From assembly GCF_000003815.2 (NCBI RefSeq), contig NC_049993.1:10477244-10541243 (forward strand): a stretch of 64,000 nucleotides of DNA. The letters run 5' to 3'. The position numbers and the translations under genes were made by a program. The notes under the pieces were generated by a model. That model was not told where the DNA came from. It did not search any database and saw nothing but the letters and a program-made list of their open reading frames with translations. Of this stretch, positions 45,862-58,657 are shown one piece after another. Each line of letters opens with the position of its first letter. Position 1 is the first letter of the stretch. Source of the DNA: Branchiostoma floridae. Lineage: Eukaryota > Chordata > Leptocardii > Amphioxiformes > Branchiostomatidae.

Positions 45862-47840
45862 CTAAATCAAATATTCCTCTAGATAACGGACTTGATCAGT
45901 CCTTATATATACATTTGAATAAATGCAAGCCATCAGCAATGTCGATAATCAATTATATACAAGTTTATACTTGTAAACCAGGCTCATCGACACGCTTTAC
46001 TAATGAACCCGTACATGGCGAGGCTTACCAATAAGTTTTCAACTGTTCCATCAATTTTCCATCAAATACCACGTTCAGATCCCATAGATCATACTGACAC
46101 TAAACTACTGATGGATGTGGAATTATACCTTACCTGACATTATATATCTACCCTGACATGGAGAAGTGTGACTTCTATATGACTCATTAACATTGGATAA
46201 TAGTGCTGTAATCCGAGGGGATTCCGGATGCAGGGAAGAAAATCCCGTCTGTGCTTTTTAATTCTACTAGTGTCCCCAGAGTGCTTCTCTGTCGCATTAA
46301 GGGTGTTGTGCGAACTGTTTGAAACCAGATTGGAAAACGATGACGATACATGCAACACTTAACAGGAGCAACACTAAACAGCCATCTTTCCAACACTTTC
46401 AAGAGTGATTTATATCCAAAAGTACACCGTTATGTGCTGTATCGTCCCTAATTTATGTTGTAGAAATACATTTTGTACGTCTTTACTTCGAAAACTTCGA
46501 TTCTACACGTTGCGTCTTCTATTTGGTTTTTATTTTCTCGGTTATCAGAAATAGAGGTTTACAATAAATCAATAACTCATTTTGTTCTTGATTTATTTTC
46601 CCCTTCTTGACGATGATATCTAGCCTATTGACCTACGAGGGTCCAACATGTGCATGATGGCTTTTAGAATTAAGTCATAATTCCAATGGAAATAATGTGT
46701 CGTCCATTTTTCATACGCATACGACCTAAATCGCAGCTAAGCCAGTTGAAAAATCATCTAAAATCATGCGCTTAAGACGACCACAGTTGTAATTTCAACT
46801 TGTAACCTTCAGTTTTTGGCGGCCTTCGTCTGTGTTTGACTCGAGAAGGCCTGTGTGAGATGTCTTCGGATTTGTGATGTAGGTTGGTTTTAATTTGTTT
46901 CTGACCTTTATAAGCATAATTTTGTTTCTACTTGATCTTTGGATGTAGAATTTCGCTTGAGTTTGTTAGTTTTTGATGTTAAAACTTCATGAAAAGATGT
47001 CTGCTGTCTGTTGTTGTTTTTGTATTTGTGTAGTATTCACTGAAGTAAATGAATATAAAAACTGTTTCTCATGCGTACAAATTGCTTGGGTAATATCGAA
47101 TCAGAAATATATAAACGGGTATATGTAGCCGCCATGCTTGCTTGTAACTTTGAGAGATTCTCATTAAAATGTATATCTATCCTCATAAGTCTCGCCATGG
47201 CTCGACTACGCACCGCGGGAATGTAAGCTTCTTCCTGGAAAATATACACATTATGGAAAGATTTTCCCGGAAAATAGTCCAGACTGCGCATCGATTCCCG
47301 ATCAGACCTTGAGGTTACAGTATGAGACTTGACAGGCGTCTTAAATCTGTTAAAGACCCTTGTCTTAAGCACCCAGAAACATCCTTGAGACGGTAAGACG
47401 ACACCTATCGTTACCGGGAAAGACGAAAACAAAGGCCAACTTTCAAGTCGTTTGTCACGAGCAAAAGTCAGTTCACACTACTACAGTACTGGCAATGATA
47501 CAAGTGGTTGACTACTATGCTGTCTGTGAGTGCAGGTCCAAATGCAGTGTGGATAGAGAAATTCAACCAGTTAACTAACCCAATATAACTTACTACTTAT
47601 CATATAGGCTTTGGAATGATAGTTGTAGTTTATTTAATCAAGGCAGCAATTGTCTGCACTGTAATATTCTCGCTGCCAAGACAAGACAAGATGATGCATC
47701 CTGGTAGGTAATCAGCAAGTCGCCAGAGCTATTAAAGCTTTCACTATTCATGTCGGGAATCAAATTCTTTTTGAGACACAGCTGATGCTTTGAAAGGTCA
47801 AATATATGTTTGTGCTCATGTTTCTAGGTATGTAGATTCG

Positions 47841-47852
47841 TGTGTATGTGTG

Positions 47853-47902
<50 letters not shown>
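47841..47902. repeat. (TG)n microsatellite
   Basis: About 30 TG dinucleotides with minor interruptions. Confidence 0.95.
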
Positions 47903-47904
<2 letters not shown>

Positions 47905-48397
47905 TTTGCTTTTTTGCGTAAAGAGATTCTATATACGTGTGCGTGGGTGGGTGTGAGTGCGTTTCCGTATGTTTGACGTTTGTGTTCAGTTGAAAGGGCA
48001 TCGAACTCATTAATCATTTTTGAAAACTAGTGGAAAGGCTCATTTACTTTTCCTAATAGACTCCATTTACCCGTGTGAAGAGTTAATATTGACAGTTGGG
48101 ATTTAATGTGAGTTGTTTTGAAGTGATTTCTAATATCTCGGCATTGTTTCAGTGATACTAAAAAGTCGAGTAGACTGGTTCCTTGATAACCGTACGCTGT
48201 TTATCACAGAATCAGATCGTAGATGTACAGACAAGGCGCAATCATTCCCCGCTGTCTCTGAAACCAGTTATAACTTTGTTCCGGGGAATTGGTAGGAATT
48301 AGATTTTGTTGGTGATTAATCTGACGACAATGCATCAAACTTGTCTCTGTGAAACCGCCTCGTTAATAAATCCCCAGGCACTTACTCCCATAGCAGA

Positions 48398-48475
48398 GGT
48401 TCTTGACGTTTTTGACGTTTTTATGCGTTTTTAACGGGCTTTCTATTTTGTACCGTTTTCGTTATACCTCGCACC
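48398..48475. mobile_element. Fragment of inverted-repeat element family 2
   Basis: GCAGAGGTT at the left and the identical internal run GGGCTTTCTATTTTGTACCG are shared with the element at 27262-27432, with AACCTCTGC at the right. It directly precedes a family 1 element. Confidence 0.6.
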
Positions 48476-48493
48476 CAAACCTCTGCCGGCACG

Positions 48494-48729
48494 TAAGGTG
48501 GTATCTCACTGCTCTTTGTGCAGAACTGCGGGGTTCGTTCACTGCGACACTGTTGTGTTATTTTTGCCGATTTTAGACATTGTGTAATAGGTAGAAGTAT
48601 GACATAGAAGACAACAAATACACAAAACGTAAGAAAATTAGTTTTTTTTTTCTCTGAAATTCGTTAAATAATCTTTCGAACCCCACAGTGCCGTACCGGT
48701 TGCCCAGGTGCAGTGAGATACCACCTTTA
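48494..48729. mobile_element. Inverted-repeat element family 1, copy C
   Basis: Complete copy. TAAGGTGGTATCTCACTG is at the left and its complement CAGTGAGATACCACCTTTA at the right. Internal GCGGGGTTCGTTCACTGCG and GAAGACAACAAATACACAAA are shared with copy A. Confidence 0.85.
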
Positions 48730-49791
48730 CCTCGGGGTGGATCAAACCTATTTGCTTCCTAAAAGAAGGAATCTCCCCTGGTATTGTCGCGCCAACCGGG
48801 TGACGTCTCGTGTATTCCAGCTTTCATTAAGAGCAGCGCCCAGGCAGATGCGCATACTTTTCATCAGAAGCCAGGAATAATGACATCTCTCTGATGAAGA
48901 CAAAGCAAATGGCTCGTTTGGCGAAGTTAAGTGGTCGGCAGGAAAATGACGAGGAACAGATATGATAAAAGTGTATGGTGGATTATTCATAACAAAGTAA
49001 ACGTATTGGCACAGTAAATGATTTTGAGCTAAGACGAGGAAGAATTAACATGATTGATCCAACATTCACAAGTAATCTATCGCTTGAAAAGGTTTATACG
49101 TAGATTGAGAATCAAAATGTTCAAAGCTTTAATTTTGATGAATGTTTTTCTATCGTCAAATTAGTAGTTATTAGAAAAGCTTTGCTCACACCGCGCTGCC
49201 ACTTCATTTTATAGATGACACCCACGCATTAATTATTGTCAGTTTGCACAAAAGAAACATTTGCGACGTTATTGTAAACCGTACAAAGAAGCTGAAAATT
49301 TAATAAATGCCTGTAGTAACTTGAAAAATAAAACATCATAAAAAGGACATTAATGAGCAAAGCCTTCCAAAAAAAGAACAAAACTTAAGATTCTATTGTT
49401 CGGTTTACTCTGTGTGTTCAGTCGTTTCTTCATCCTTCTTAGCAACATAAATAGATTTCATAACGAAGGAAATTCTTTTTGCCTTTTTTTCGCACGCTCG
49501 TATCAGATTTATACTGCCCATAGGACTTCAACCATACAGTCAAATCAGTATGGACTTATATCACCCACCTGTACTTTTAAGACGATTTTAGAGTCACATA
49601 TTCACAACCCTCCCCCCCCCCCCATCTGTAACTAAATGTGTTTAAAGCCATGACGGACTGGATGAATAGCATGTTGAATATGAAAACCGCGGGACCTCGT
49701 GATTGGGAAGATTACACATTTTATCTTATCTCACCTGTTCAGTCGGCACAGCGGCACATGCAGCGCGCCGGGGACACAGGGAAGAAGCCTA

Positions 49792-50078
49792 TAGCCTCCG
49801 CTGCAGTCTTCGAACGGGGCTGTTTTTGGGGGGAGGCTCGCGATTTTCAACATTGGCTAGGTTCTCTAATGCCGGGAAAGGGAGTTTGGCGAGGAAGGGA
49901 GTTTGCCGTGGAATGGATCCGGAGTTTGCAAACTCCCTTCCTCGGCAAACTTATAACATTTTTTTCCCGACACAAGAGAATTCCTAGCCAGAGAATTCCT
50001 AGCCAACGTTGAAAATCGCGAACCAGTGCCCCCTAGAAACATAAAAACCAGCCCGTTCGAAGACTGCAACGGAGGCTA
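49792..50078. mobile_element. Foldback (large palindromic) element
   Basis: A 287-bp element whose halves are imperfect complements over most of their length. The left end is TAGCCTCCGCTGCAGTCTTC and the right end is its near-exact complement. GCGATTTTCAAC and TTGGCTAGG recur on both arms. The centre (49920-49937) is GGAGTTTGCAAACTCC. The TA at both ends may be the duplicated target. It has no coding capacity of its own. Confidence 0.8.
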
Positions 50079-50536
50079 GAACAAGCCGCTTAATTGCCTC
50101 CTATCTGTCCGTATGTGAACAGTACTGCACCTGCCCACTGCCGCGGTGACAATGGACCCTTTTCACTGGGGATTTCATTAACTCTGCATCATAAGCATGT
50201 GAAATGAACCCTGGTGGATTTGGGCTTTCTGATAATCCTTAGTACATATGATAATTCAAGAATGAGAATGTATATTAAGTGCACGAAATCATATTAAGTA
50301 GATTAACATTTGATAATGATTTAATGCTTATAACGAAGCTTATTTACGGAATATTTCCGTTTCCTGAATCTTGTTTTATTTTCGGAACAAGCACTCCTAC
50401 CTTCATTGCACACCGTCATCGTTCTGTGCCCCTCCCCTTCTCTTCCCGATACAGTACGCAAGAAATTCTCCTCAGTTTACATAGGTCTAATGTTCTCATC
50501 CCATTCATAAATCGTTTGACGTTTTCACGTTTTACC

Positions 50537-50754
50537 TAAGGGCGCGGTCATATAGATCGTGCGATCGTCGCACGATTTTGATACCATTGGGTTATCAAGC
50601 AGGCTGTGACAGAACCAACCACCGACATGGATCCCAAACAGCATTCTGTGTACCAAGACAGTTGAACTTTGCAGGAGAGGTACATTTTTGTTCTCCCAAA
50701 TGCCCAAGTTGGCAATCGCACGACGATCGCACGACCATTGTGACCGCGCCCTAA
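50537..50754. mobile_element. Inverted-repeat element family 3, copy 2
   Basis: Terminal repeats TAAGGGCGCGGTCA and TGACCGCGCCCTAA match at 13 of 14 positions. Sub-terminal GATCGTGCGATCGTCGCACG pairs with CGCACGACGATCGCACGA. The element is about 218 bp and non-coding. Confidence 0.85.
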
Positions 50755-52509
50755 CTTTCCCTGCCTCCATGAATGGTCAAAATGCACCACCGGTGAGGCA
50801 TTGAAGTGCGGTCAGCATTAAGATTTTCTTTACTACGTATGGATTTCTTGTACGTACTGGGAAATATGCATCTATCATTCATAAATTCAATCATCCAACA
50901 TCTGTCTACAACTTTTGATCCAATCACTTTCTAATTCATTCTGACCCACTTTTATGCTCCATGTGGATAAACAGATCTCAACTATCCACTTACATCAATA
51001 TGTACGGAAACAGTGCAATATTGAAAACTAATCAAATCCCTCCATCCTTTTTAACCAGATCATGATGGATGACTTCAGCTCTATGAATCCATATCTTATG
51101 ATGGACATTTAATGAACGCATTCCTGATTTTATTATAGAACACGCTATCTCCATAAAAAGATCTACAATGTATACTAAATACGCCAATAGGTCCCATTTC
51201 CTGTCATATGATCAATAAATAAAGCGCATCCCATCATGTAACTTTGTATGCATTGATTCTATCATCTGATTATGTAAACCCCGAAAGACATAATCATAAT
51301 CAACACCTCTCTACATTCCCTAGTCTTGCTTAATGGACGACGATACCGCGGTTATCATATCAAATACATTGAATTGTAACGCCTATACATGTACAGATGT
51401 GGCAAAAACATTCCAAGTCCGATGGTTGTTTTTTTTAATGCTAGACGATTCAATTTTCTTCTTCAAATCTTCTATGTTGACTCAATGTTGTGTGTAAACT
51501 GCCCGCCCCTTTAGGCTTAGGTCACATTTCCAAACTGGGGCCCAGTCGGGCAGCTTTCGGGAGCAAATTTAAAATGAATGATAAAAAGACACCAAATCAA
51601 AATACACAAAATGTCAAAATAAGATTCATGGACATGATTGTGTATATTTCTAGGCATACATTTCAGAGAAAATTCGTTTTTATCTATAGAATTCCTTGCG
51701 CACTCTGTTAAATCATGGGTCACAGTAAGGTCGCCGTGAGGTCACCGTACAGGTAGAAAGTGTCATTTCGGTGAGACATCATCGCATGTATTTCCATGTT
51801 TTGATTGGACAGGAATAGCTGTATATAAAGATGTTACACAACACAGTACGTCATTTACCCTACTATGGGACCTTTTGACCCAATACATTGTGCGTCTTCT
51901 TCGGTGTCACGCGCATGTGTCAATGACGTGTCAAACAAATCCATCCATTTCCACACGGACACAGTCACATGCCTGGCTTCCCCAAAAGTCAATCTACGAA
52001 CTGTAATCAGATTTGCCACGGCATAACACATAGTGATCATGACAAATGCCTGTCCTAGATTTCTTCCTGTACAAATGCTAGTCCATGCCGGGTGTCGGAA
52101 TGACTCCCGAGGGGAGGGATTAAACAAGCTGTGCGGCGGAAGGTGACGGATAACCCCGGGAGTTACCATGTTAGTCACGGTCACGTCTGGTCTGTAAAGA
52201 CATAGAACGGCCGTCTTAAGTCTTTATTACACAGCAGAGACTACTTTCCCCTCGTTTCCTTGGGTGACATTCCTAGTGATACACCGGAGGGTGCTTGTAG
52301 CGGGAAACTCCCCCGCAAAAGACTTGAAATCTTGTTTTATTAGGCCAGTGCCTCCGTAAAGCCTACAGAAATCAGGAAGCGTCTTATCTGTCAAAACATC
52401 ACTTTGTCCTTGGAGGAACTTCGTGACGGCCATTCACGAGAAAGGCTTAACAGGTAAAGCGCAAAACGTTATCATTGCTCTGTTGAATATTGTTAATGTT
52501 ATGTCCGCC

Positions 52510-52536
52510 TCCCCCCCCCCCCCCACACACACACAC
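52510..52536. repeat. C homopolymer followed by (CA)n
   Basis: About 14 C followed by six CA units. Confidence 0.9.
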
Positions 52537-53512
52537 GTACAACACGCATGCACTTAACACGCACCCCTTCCCAAATTTTACAGCTGACATTTGCAAAACG
52601 ATGGAGGGAAAGCAGAGAATGCTGACGGAGAACAAAAATGGCAAATGAGTTATAGCCCACTTACCGGGGATGAATTCGTACCTCTTTGAGAGCTAGTCAG
52701 ACAGTATGACGGTTTCCATTAATTTTGTGTTAAAGCGAGCTCAGCAGAGTATAGAATAATGAGCCTATCAGGGAAACCTACAGCTCAAATGTGGCCGTAT
52801 ATGTCACAAAAGTTATCCCTCTCTTGCACAGTGCATGTAAACTGCTAAGTTTTGTCCAGCATTTAACTGCAAGTCTGTAAACTTCTTTCAACAAGCAGTC
52901 AACGTTTTTAGACAAAAAGAATTACTATCCACGACTTTATGCAATTTCAAAATTTATTCGTTAGCATTGCTCCAACGTAGACGACACCCTCTGCATGTCT
53001 ATATTCTCCGTACGGGGTCAGAACATTGTAACCGTTCCGCCATCCACGGGTAGTCAATGAGATGCCTTGATTTAAGATTCATGTTATGCCATAAAATCTG
53101 GCCATAAAACTGATTTGTGAATCGCTAAACCGTCATTTCAGCCAGCCATTCCATTTTTAATCCCTGCCCCGTGTATAACAACCTGCAGTGAAATACACCT
53201 GTTCATGACAATGAATCGCCTCAAACGCCGGTTTTAGAAGCTTTTACAGCGTTTTATGGTGTGTCGCTTGATCAGCGCACTACATATAAACCTGGAGACT
53301 CCATGGGGATTGGATTTTATACACCGAGACGATCCATCCTAACCCAAAGTAGACTGTGCGGTTGTGTCTGCGCAAGCCCGAACCTCTGGACTCGGGTAGA
53401 ACGATCGAGCAGGTGCCTCCTTCAGTGCCGATCACGTGAACAAGACGCCTTCGTGCTCAGAAATCGTTTGTGGTCAGTCAGCTGACCAGGAGGAGAGGGA
53501 GAAGACCAGTTG

Positions 53513-53520
53513 TGACGTCA
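53513..53520 (+). promoter_or_regulatory. CRE-like palindrome upstream of the second receptor gene
   Basis: TGACGTCA, the full CREB/ATF site, lies 514 nt before the start codon in a GC-rich stretch. A 7-bp inverted repeat, TGGTCAG, TCAG, CTGACCA, lies just before it at 53471-53488. The transcription start is not identifiable. Confidence 0.35.
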
Positions 53521-54033
53521 TGAGGGGCGAGCTGTGTGGACGGATATCCCATCACCTGGACCGTGGACAGGTGGGCAGCAGCGGGGATGTTGTAAAGCGG
53601 CGCTAGGCGAAGTGTGACCCGGTTTTCTTGTTGAGCACCTGCGCGGGGAAGGTACGTGCGGAGCCGTGTTCTTGACAAGCTGTACTTCCGCCGGCTGTGA
53701 CGTTTCAACTGGTGTTGGTGATGTGGCTATGTGGGGAATGATACCCGCCGCACGCCTGTGTGCTGGGAATAGGCGCGTGGATGCAGCCATGAGAAATGGA
53801 ATGTTGCCGAGAGGGAAGTCGCGCTCGGAGAGACGGCGTGACGTAAGATCCGAAAACAATCTCCCCTCCTCCGCCTCTCCCAAGAAGCCGTTTACCATGC
53901 GGAACGTTTCTCTGTAAGAAAATTAAAGAAACATCGATCCGGCAGCCGGCGACCACGGAGGATGCACGGAGAATGAAAGCGGAGACTATTGTTATTGGGA
54001 CCACGAGAACCCCTCGGTATTAGCGTTACAACC

Positions 54034-54450
54034 ATGTCTGCCTTACTGAAACACCTGTGTTGGTCGCGGTTTGTCGTGTGGCTGGCAACCTTGATGATGG
54101 CGATCAACAACATCTGTACCGTCGCGCAGGAGTCGAACGACAGCATGTTGACTCTCGGCGCGGTGTTTCCCCAAGAAAACGTCTCGGAGTTCCGGCGGAC
54201 CATGGAACGCGCCATCGCGGACTACAAAAACGACTACCCCAACATCAGTGTCAACCCCCTCACGGTAACTCCGGGAAATAACCCACAGGAGATGCTGAAC
54301 GAAACGTGCGAGTCTCTGGCCGGGACTAACATAGCTGCTCTGCTGGTGGTGGGGGAAGCCAGGACCTTCCAGATCCTGTCCCTGTACGGCGCACATCTGG
54401 GCATCCCTGTGGTGGGCATCAGCCTGAAATACCTTTCCTCGCCCCAAAAG
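54034..54450 (+). CDS. First coding exon of a second NMDA-type glutamate receptor subunit (partial)
   Basis: The exon has 139 codons from ATG (context acaaccATG) to donor gtaaga, phase 0. It starts MSALLKHLCWSRFVVWLATL and continues with a hydrophobic run, a probable signal peptide to about residue 31. The amino-terminal domain then begins with MLTLGAVFPQEN, NETCESLAGTNIAALLV and LGIPVVGISLKYLSSPQK. The pattern of a cysteine before an 'ALLV' strand and 'IPV-GI' before the exon end is that of NMDA receptor amino-terminal domains. The exon length and phase resemble the first coding exon of vertebrate GluN2 genes (about 138 codons, phase 0, as I recall) and the 132-codon first exon of the GluN3-like neighbour. 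GluN1 is the alternative. Later exons are not in the window. Confidence 0.65.
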
Positions 54451-56210
54451 GTAAGAGCCTTGCCTTCCTTTAACGTGCGTTAGGTAGGACCCACCTTGCC
54501 TATGTTGTTGTTGTACCTTCGTATGATATTTCCCAACAGTCATTTACCCACAGGGGTAGTTTATGGACAGATGAACAAGTTAGACCGCAATTAAGCCCAC
54601 AAGTAATGTAGCGTCACTTAATTGCTACATTAGAGAGTAATACCTGTACATGTGGCACAGTAGAGAATTAACACGGCGTTAGACAGTGCAAAACTTCGTA
54701 TACGTAAGATGTATATAAAAGACACCGGTCTTTAGTAGTTGGCATAATAAATCAGTAAACAACATTATGCATTTATTCTGCATGTTAGTAGAAGATGTCA
54801 CAAGATTTAGCGACGACATGGTTTCTGCATCTATGTGCATATTGCTTTCATTAGATCAAACACCTTCTGGGATTTTGATTAAAACCGGGTTAAAAGTGCA
54901 TCGCATCATCGGCATAAATTATCAGTGGAATGCGCAGAGAATGCATAATGACAAGTGACTGTTGCTAATTTCCCCGTTATGAGGTTGTCAATATAATGAA
55001 TGTACAACGAGAATTCTTCAAACATCTTTAGTCTTCAGCTTTAACAGACGTGTCGGCATTCAGCTAGCTTTGAAGATTGTGATACAGTCTTCTAAACGGG
55101 AAACATCATCGTAATGAAAAAGGATCGATACTGAAGGATCAGCCTAAAAGACGAATCAAAGGACGTTTTGTCGGCACTATTAAGCGAGTATTGGGGCAAT
55201 GTCTTTATGGTTTGTCTGTATGAGCACGTGTCATTTACAGCTGTGCGGACTTTCCGTGAGGTTTACGATCACATCGTGTAATATATCTAAAACAATACAC
55301 TGCGACATAAACACTTACAGTACGTGGTCGGATTGTTTACTTCGAGACTGCAAACGAAGGAACATTGTATCATTACCGATGTCATGTTGGGATACATGTA
55401 CGTGAAGTATCATATTTCCTGCTAACGCACAAAACTAACTGTTGATATTTTCTAGCCAGCGTAGGATCATGTCTTTTCCTTGCCTTAAGATGCAAACTCC
55501 ACATCATATATATATATATATGTATAAGTCCGATCCTGCTTTTCAATACGTTTAGTGCTATAGATAACAGACGGCTGGATGATAAAAGACCTTTAACATG
55601 CTTTCTTTGTGGCCTTTCGGACCTAATGTAACCATAAGACTCCTTACTTTACAACCGTCGTACTATCCGGGTCCTTTGAAGACATACTTATAACTGATAA
55701 AGATATATTATCTCACAAATGCATTGGTGATCCTGCAGATATGAAAAATATTAGACATGCTGCTACCAATATCTTTAGACACAGTATTTGTCGAAAACAG
55801 TCTTGACAGGAGTTTGTAGTACCCAAATTTACGCGACTTCTTTCCAGCTTAAGTCTGTCTGCTAGCTCTTCGAAATCTTCCGTGTAGCAATGACATGGTA
55901 AATACATTATGTTTTACTTTCTAATAAACTCATTTCCCTAGTATTACTAGTAATTAAACCTTATACCAGATGCGTTTCTCTCACATTCAACCACATGTAC
56001 TTTCACATATTTGTGTTGTTATGCGCGTATTCTCAAAAGCTTAAACAGAAGAATTGTTTTATTTCTCAATCTCGAAGACACATTTGATGTCTTTTAGCTA
56101 CATGTATATATATATCTCATTTTCGTTGACTTACGTTCTAGCTTTCCTTCCTTTTTGTTCCTATCCATTCAAATGTGATCCCGAGAAACCGGCAGCATGT
56201 TGCTTATGAA

Positions 56211-56462
56211 AGGGTGGTATACGTATCTCAATGCGCTTGGGACACTGGTGCGGCACTGCGGGGCTCGGAGGATACACAACGAATTTCAGAGATAAGGAAG
56301 TAACTTTCTTACGTTTTGTACATTTTGTTGTCTTCTAAGACTTAAGTATTACGCAATATCTAAATTATCTTTACGAATCGGAGAAAATAACACAACAGTG
56401 CCGCAGTGAACGAACCCCACAGTGCCGCACCGGTGCCCCAAATGCAGTGAGATACCACATTA
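56211..56462. mobile_element. Inverted-repeat element family 1, copy D
   Basis: GGGTGGTAT and ATCTCAATGCGCTTGGGACA are at the left; TGCCCCAAATGCAGTGAGAT and ACCACAT at the right. Internal CTTACGTTTTGTACATTTTG and CACAACAGTGCCGCAGTGAA match copy B. Confidence 0.85.
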
Positions 56463-58632
56463 ATCACCAAATGTTTGAAATCTTGTCTTCTATACATCCT
56501 CAATGTTATATAATCTTCAAGTTTCCAATGGGCAGGTACTGTAGAAAACATGAACCCCGGCTCGCAGTGTTTCCTGCCGACAGGGGAGCCCGTTAGTATT
56601 CCGTACCACGGCGGGGTTCTGCCGGATGAAAGCGCCAGACTTGCGGAGCATTAGACGCTGTCATGCTTGTAATAACGGGGTCTCCACAATGCAGCGTACC
56701 AGTCGTTCTCTACAAAATTGGCTTTGTGTATTCCCTCTCCGTGGAGGGCACTGCGGACTGATTTGACAGAGGAAGGCAAATCTCCTTCCCGACTCGCAGA
56801 TCGATTCAGACTGGAGACGGAATAAGCTGTCTGTGCCTTCCCCTGCCCCAGTAATGTCTCATGAGGGCGACATTGGACGATCGAGTCAGAATGTGGAACA
56901 CAATACCACGTGAGACAATGCCCATTTCAAACACTACAAGCCAGCGTTGCACAATTGTTTTGCCATTTTGTTTTTGTCGTTATCACAATGAGAGCGCTAC
57001 CACAAGTCTGTTTCGTATCATTCAATCAAGTTCATAATAGCAGTACAATGCAACATATGCTCCAGTATGGCATGGCGTTATTTGAGATCATGAAACATAA
57101 CGAATAGGTTATAGAATGACTGAATACTGGCTCATATTTGCTTGAGCATGAGAACAGTATTGGAATCACGTCAAAACAACATCTACGTCAAAACAGCAGA
57201 GTAATACAGAGGAAATCTTTCTTGACACGACAAAAGTACAGCGACTTTCGTAAGGTGTACATGTATAACAACTTTTTACAGTACAATTAAACAGACATAT
57301 ATGGATATCTATACGGTATAAATAAGTCGTACAGGGAAGTTTAAAAAATCGTTTTAAAAAGCTATAGGGACTAAAATCAGCTCGCTGCCATTGCAATACT
57401 GGTCACTGTAGCATCTCCAAGACCATGTATATAGGACAAGGAGAAAACAAATCAAGAGTATAGCATCAAAGCGTGCGCTAATGGATGCACATGACTGTAT
57501 CAACGGAAATAGTGCAAAGCAAATGGAGCTGAAAATAATGGTGCAAACATTGTCGGCAGCTCAGCGAAAAGTAGACTGTTTACTCGGCACCAATCTCAAG
57601 CAATTATGCTTAGAAGTTCCAGCTCACATGTTCCGTCGGCTGAGATTATTCAGTACCATGTAAGTGTTAGAGTGCTACATCTGCAGCGCCCGTTAATGAG
57701 TCCTTATCTGCGATAGGCTGTTTATGGATGAGCGCCGTACTTGATTAAGTAGTTGAAGAGCAATCAGCGCGATGCACGCATTTGTGTTCGCGTGAATATG
57801 ACTTGACTCTCCGTGCGTCATAACGCATTAGGAAAACATGGAAAATCAAGTGCGTTGTCGTTCATTATTAGCAGGGCAAACTCCATGGAGAATGACAACA
57901 TAGCGTTTGTCTCAGCTTCCTGCGGGCATAGTTTTCTCAATATTAATAGACCCCATGCTTCAACGGAAAGCCTAGTACCAGTACACAATTTTCGGTTAGA
58001 ATAACTATGCACCAGTTTAAATTTCCCTGCAAGTTAGAGTTATACTTACGTGGACCGAAAACAACACTGCATTGGGTGATACAATGCTAGAGAACTGGCT
58101 GTTGCTATGATGATGGATACATTATCATAAAAGAAAAGGCAAACGTTAAAAGGTATTGAGGGTGGCTCACTCTGCCACAACATGTTGGCGTACATTCGGT
58201 GAAGTGAGATGAAGTGAGCTATTCTGCCAGCCTGGCGATTGCACTGAAGCTTCCTGAGGATGCCTCTTCCATCAAACACCCCTGGCAGCCTGATTGAAGT
58301 CTGTGGAGCGTTCAGCCCGTCCAGTGCTGTTATCCGTCTTTACTTCCATTTCACTCCTGTCAGCCAGCTTCTTTCCACCGCTCGTTCGATGAGAAGTCAA
58401 ACTATGTTACATGACAATCCAATTACACCATGCCTTCCCAAACGATTTCTCGGAGAGGTCAGACTACTCAGGGAATTGACATTCAGATGATATTTCTTTC
58501 CATTTTTGTCGACTTGTTTTGCTTGCCGTTAGTCGGTCAGCTATCCATATAGTCTGAAATACTTTACTGACTTACATAGAGAAAACATTCCAAGAAAAAC
58601 AGCAACAATCATGTATCAAATGACTGTCCTTG

Positions 58633-58657
58633 GCAAGCTTCATACTATGAAGCTTGC
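58633..58657. repeat. 25-bp palindrome
   Basis: GCAAGCTTCATA, a central C, and the exact complement TATGAAGCTTGC. The core TTCATACTATGAA is repeated at 58668-58680. Confidence 0.85.

Larger units (their letters stand above)
38818..54033. other. Gene-poor interval between two receptor genes
   Basis: I found no exon I can support. The interval holds a 108-bp tandem duplication, five inverted-repeat elements or fragments, a (TG)n tract and a short palindrome. GC content rises from about 53.2 kb, which probably marks the promoter and 5' UTR of the gene starting at 54034. Confidence 0.55.

Noticed and set aside
49638-50012. 124-codon plus-strand frame
   Set aside because: Most of it is the foldback element; the frame is a by-product of the GC-rich arms.
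54043-54543. 166-codon minus-strand frame opposite the receptor exon
   Set aside because: Antisense shadow of a GC-rich coding exon; the plus strand shows the signal peptide and receptor domain.
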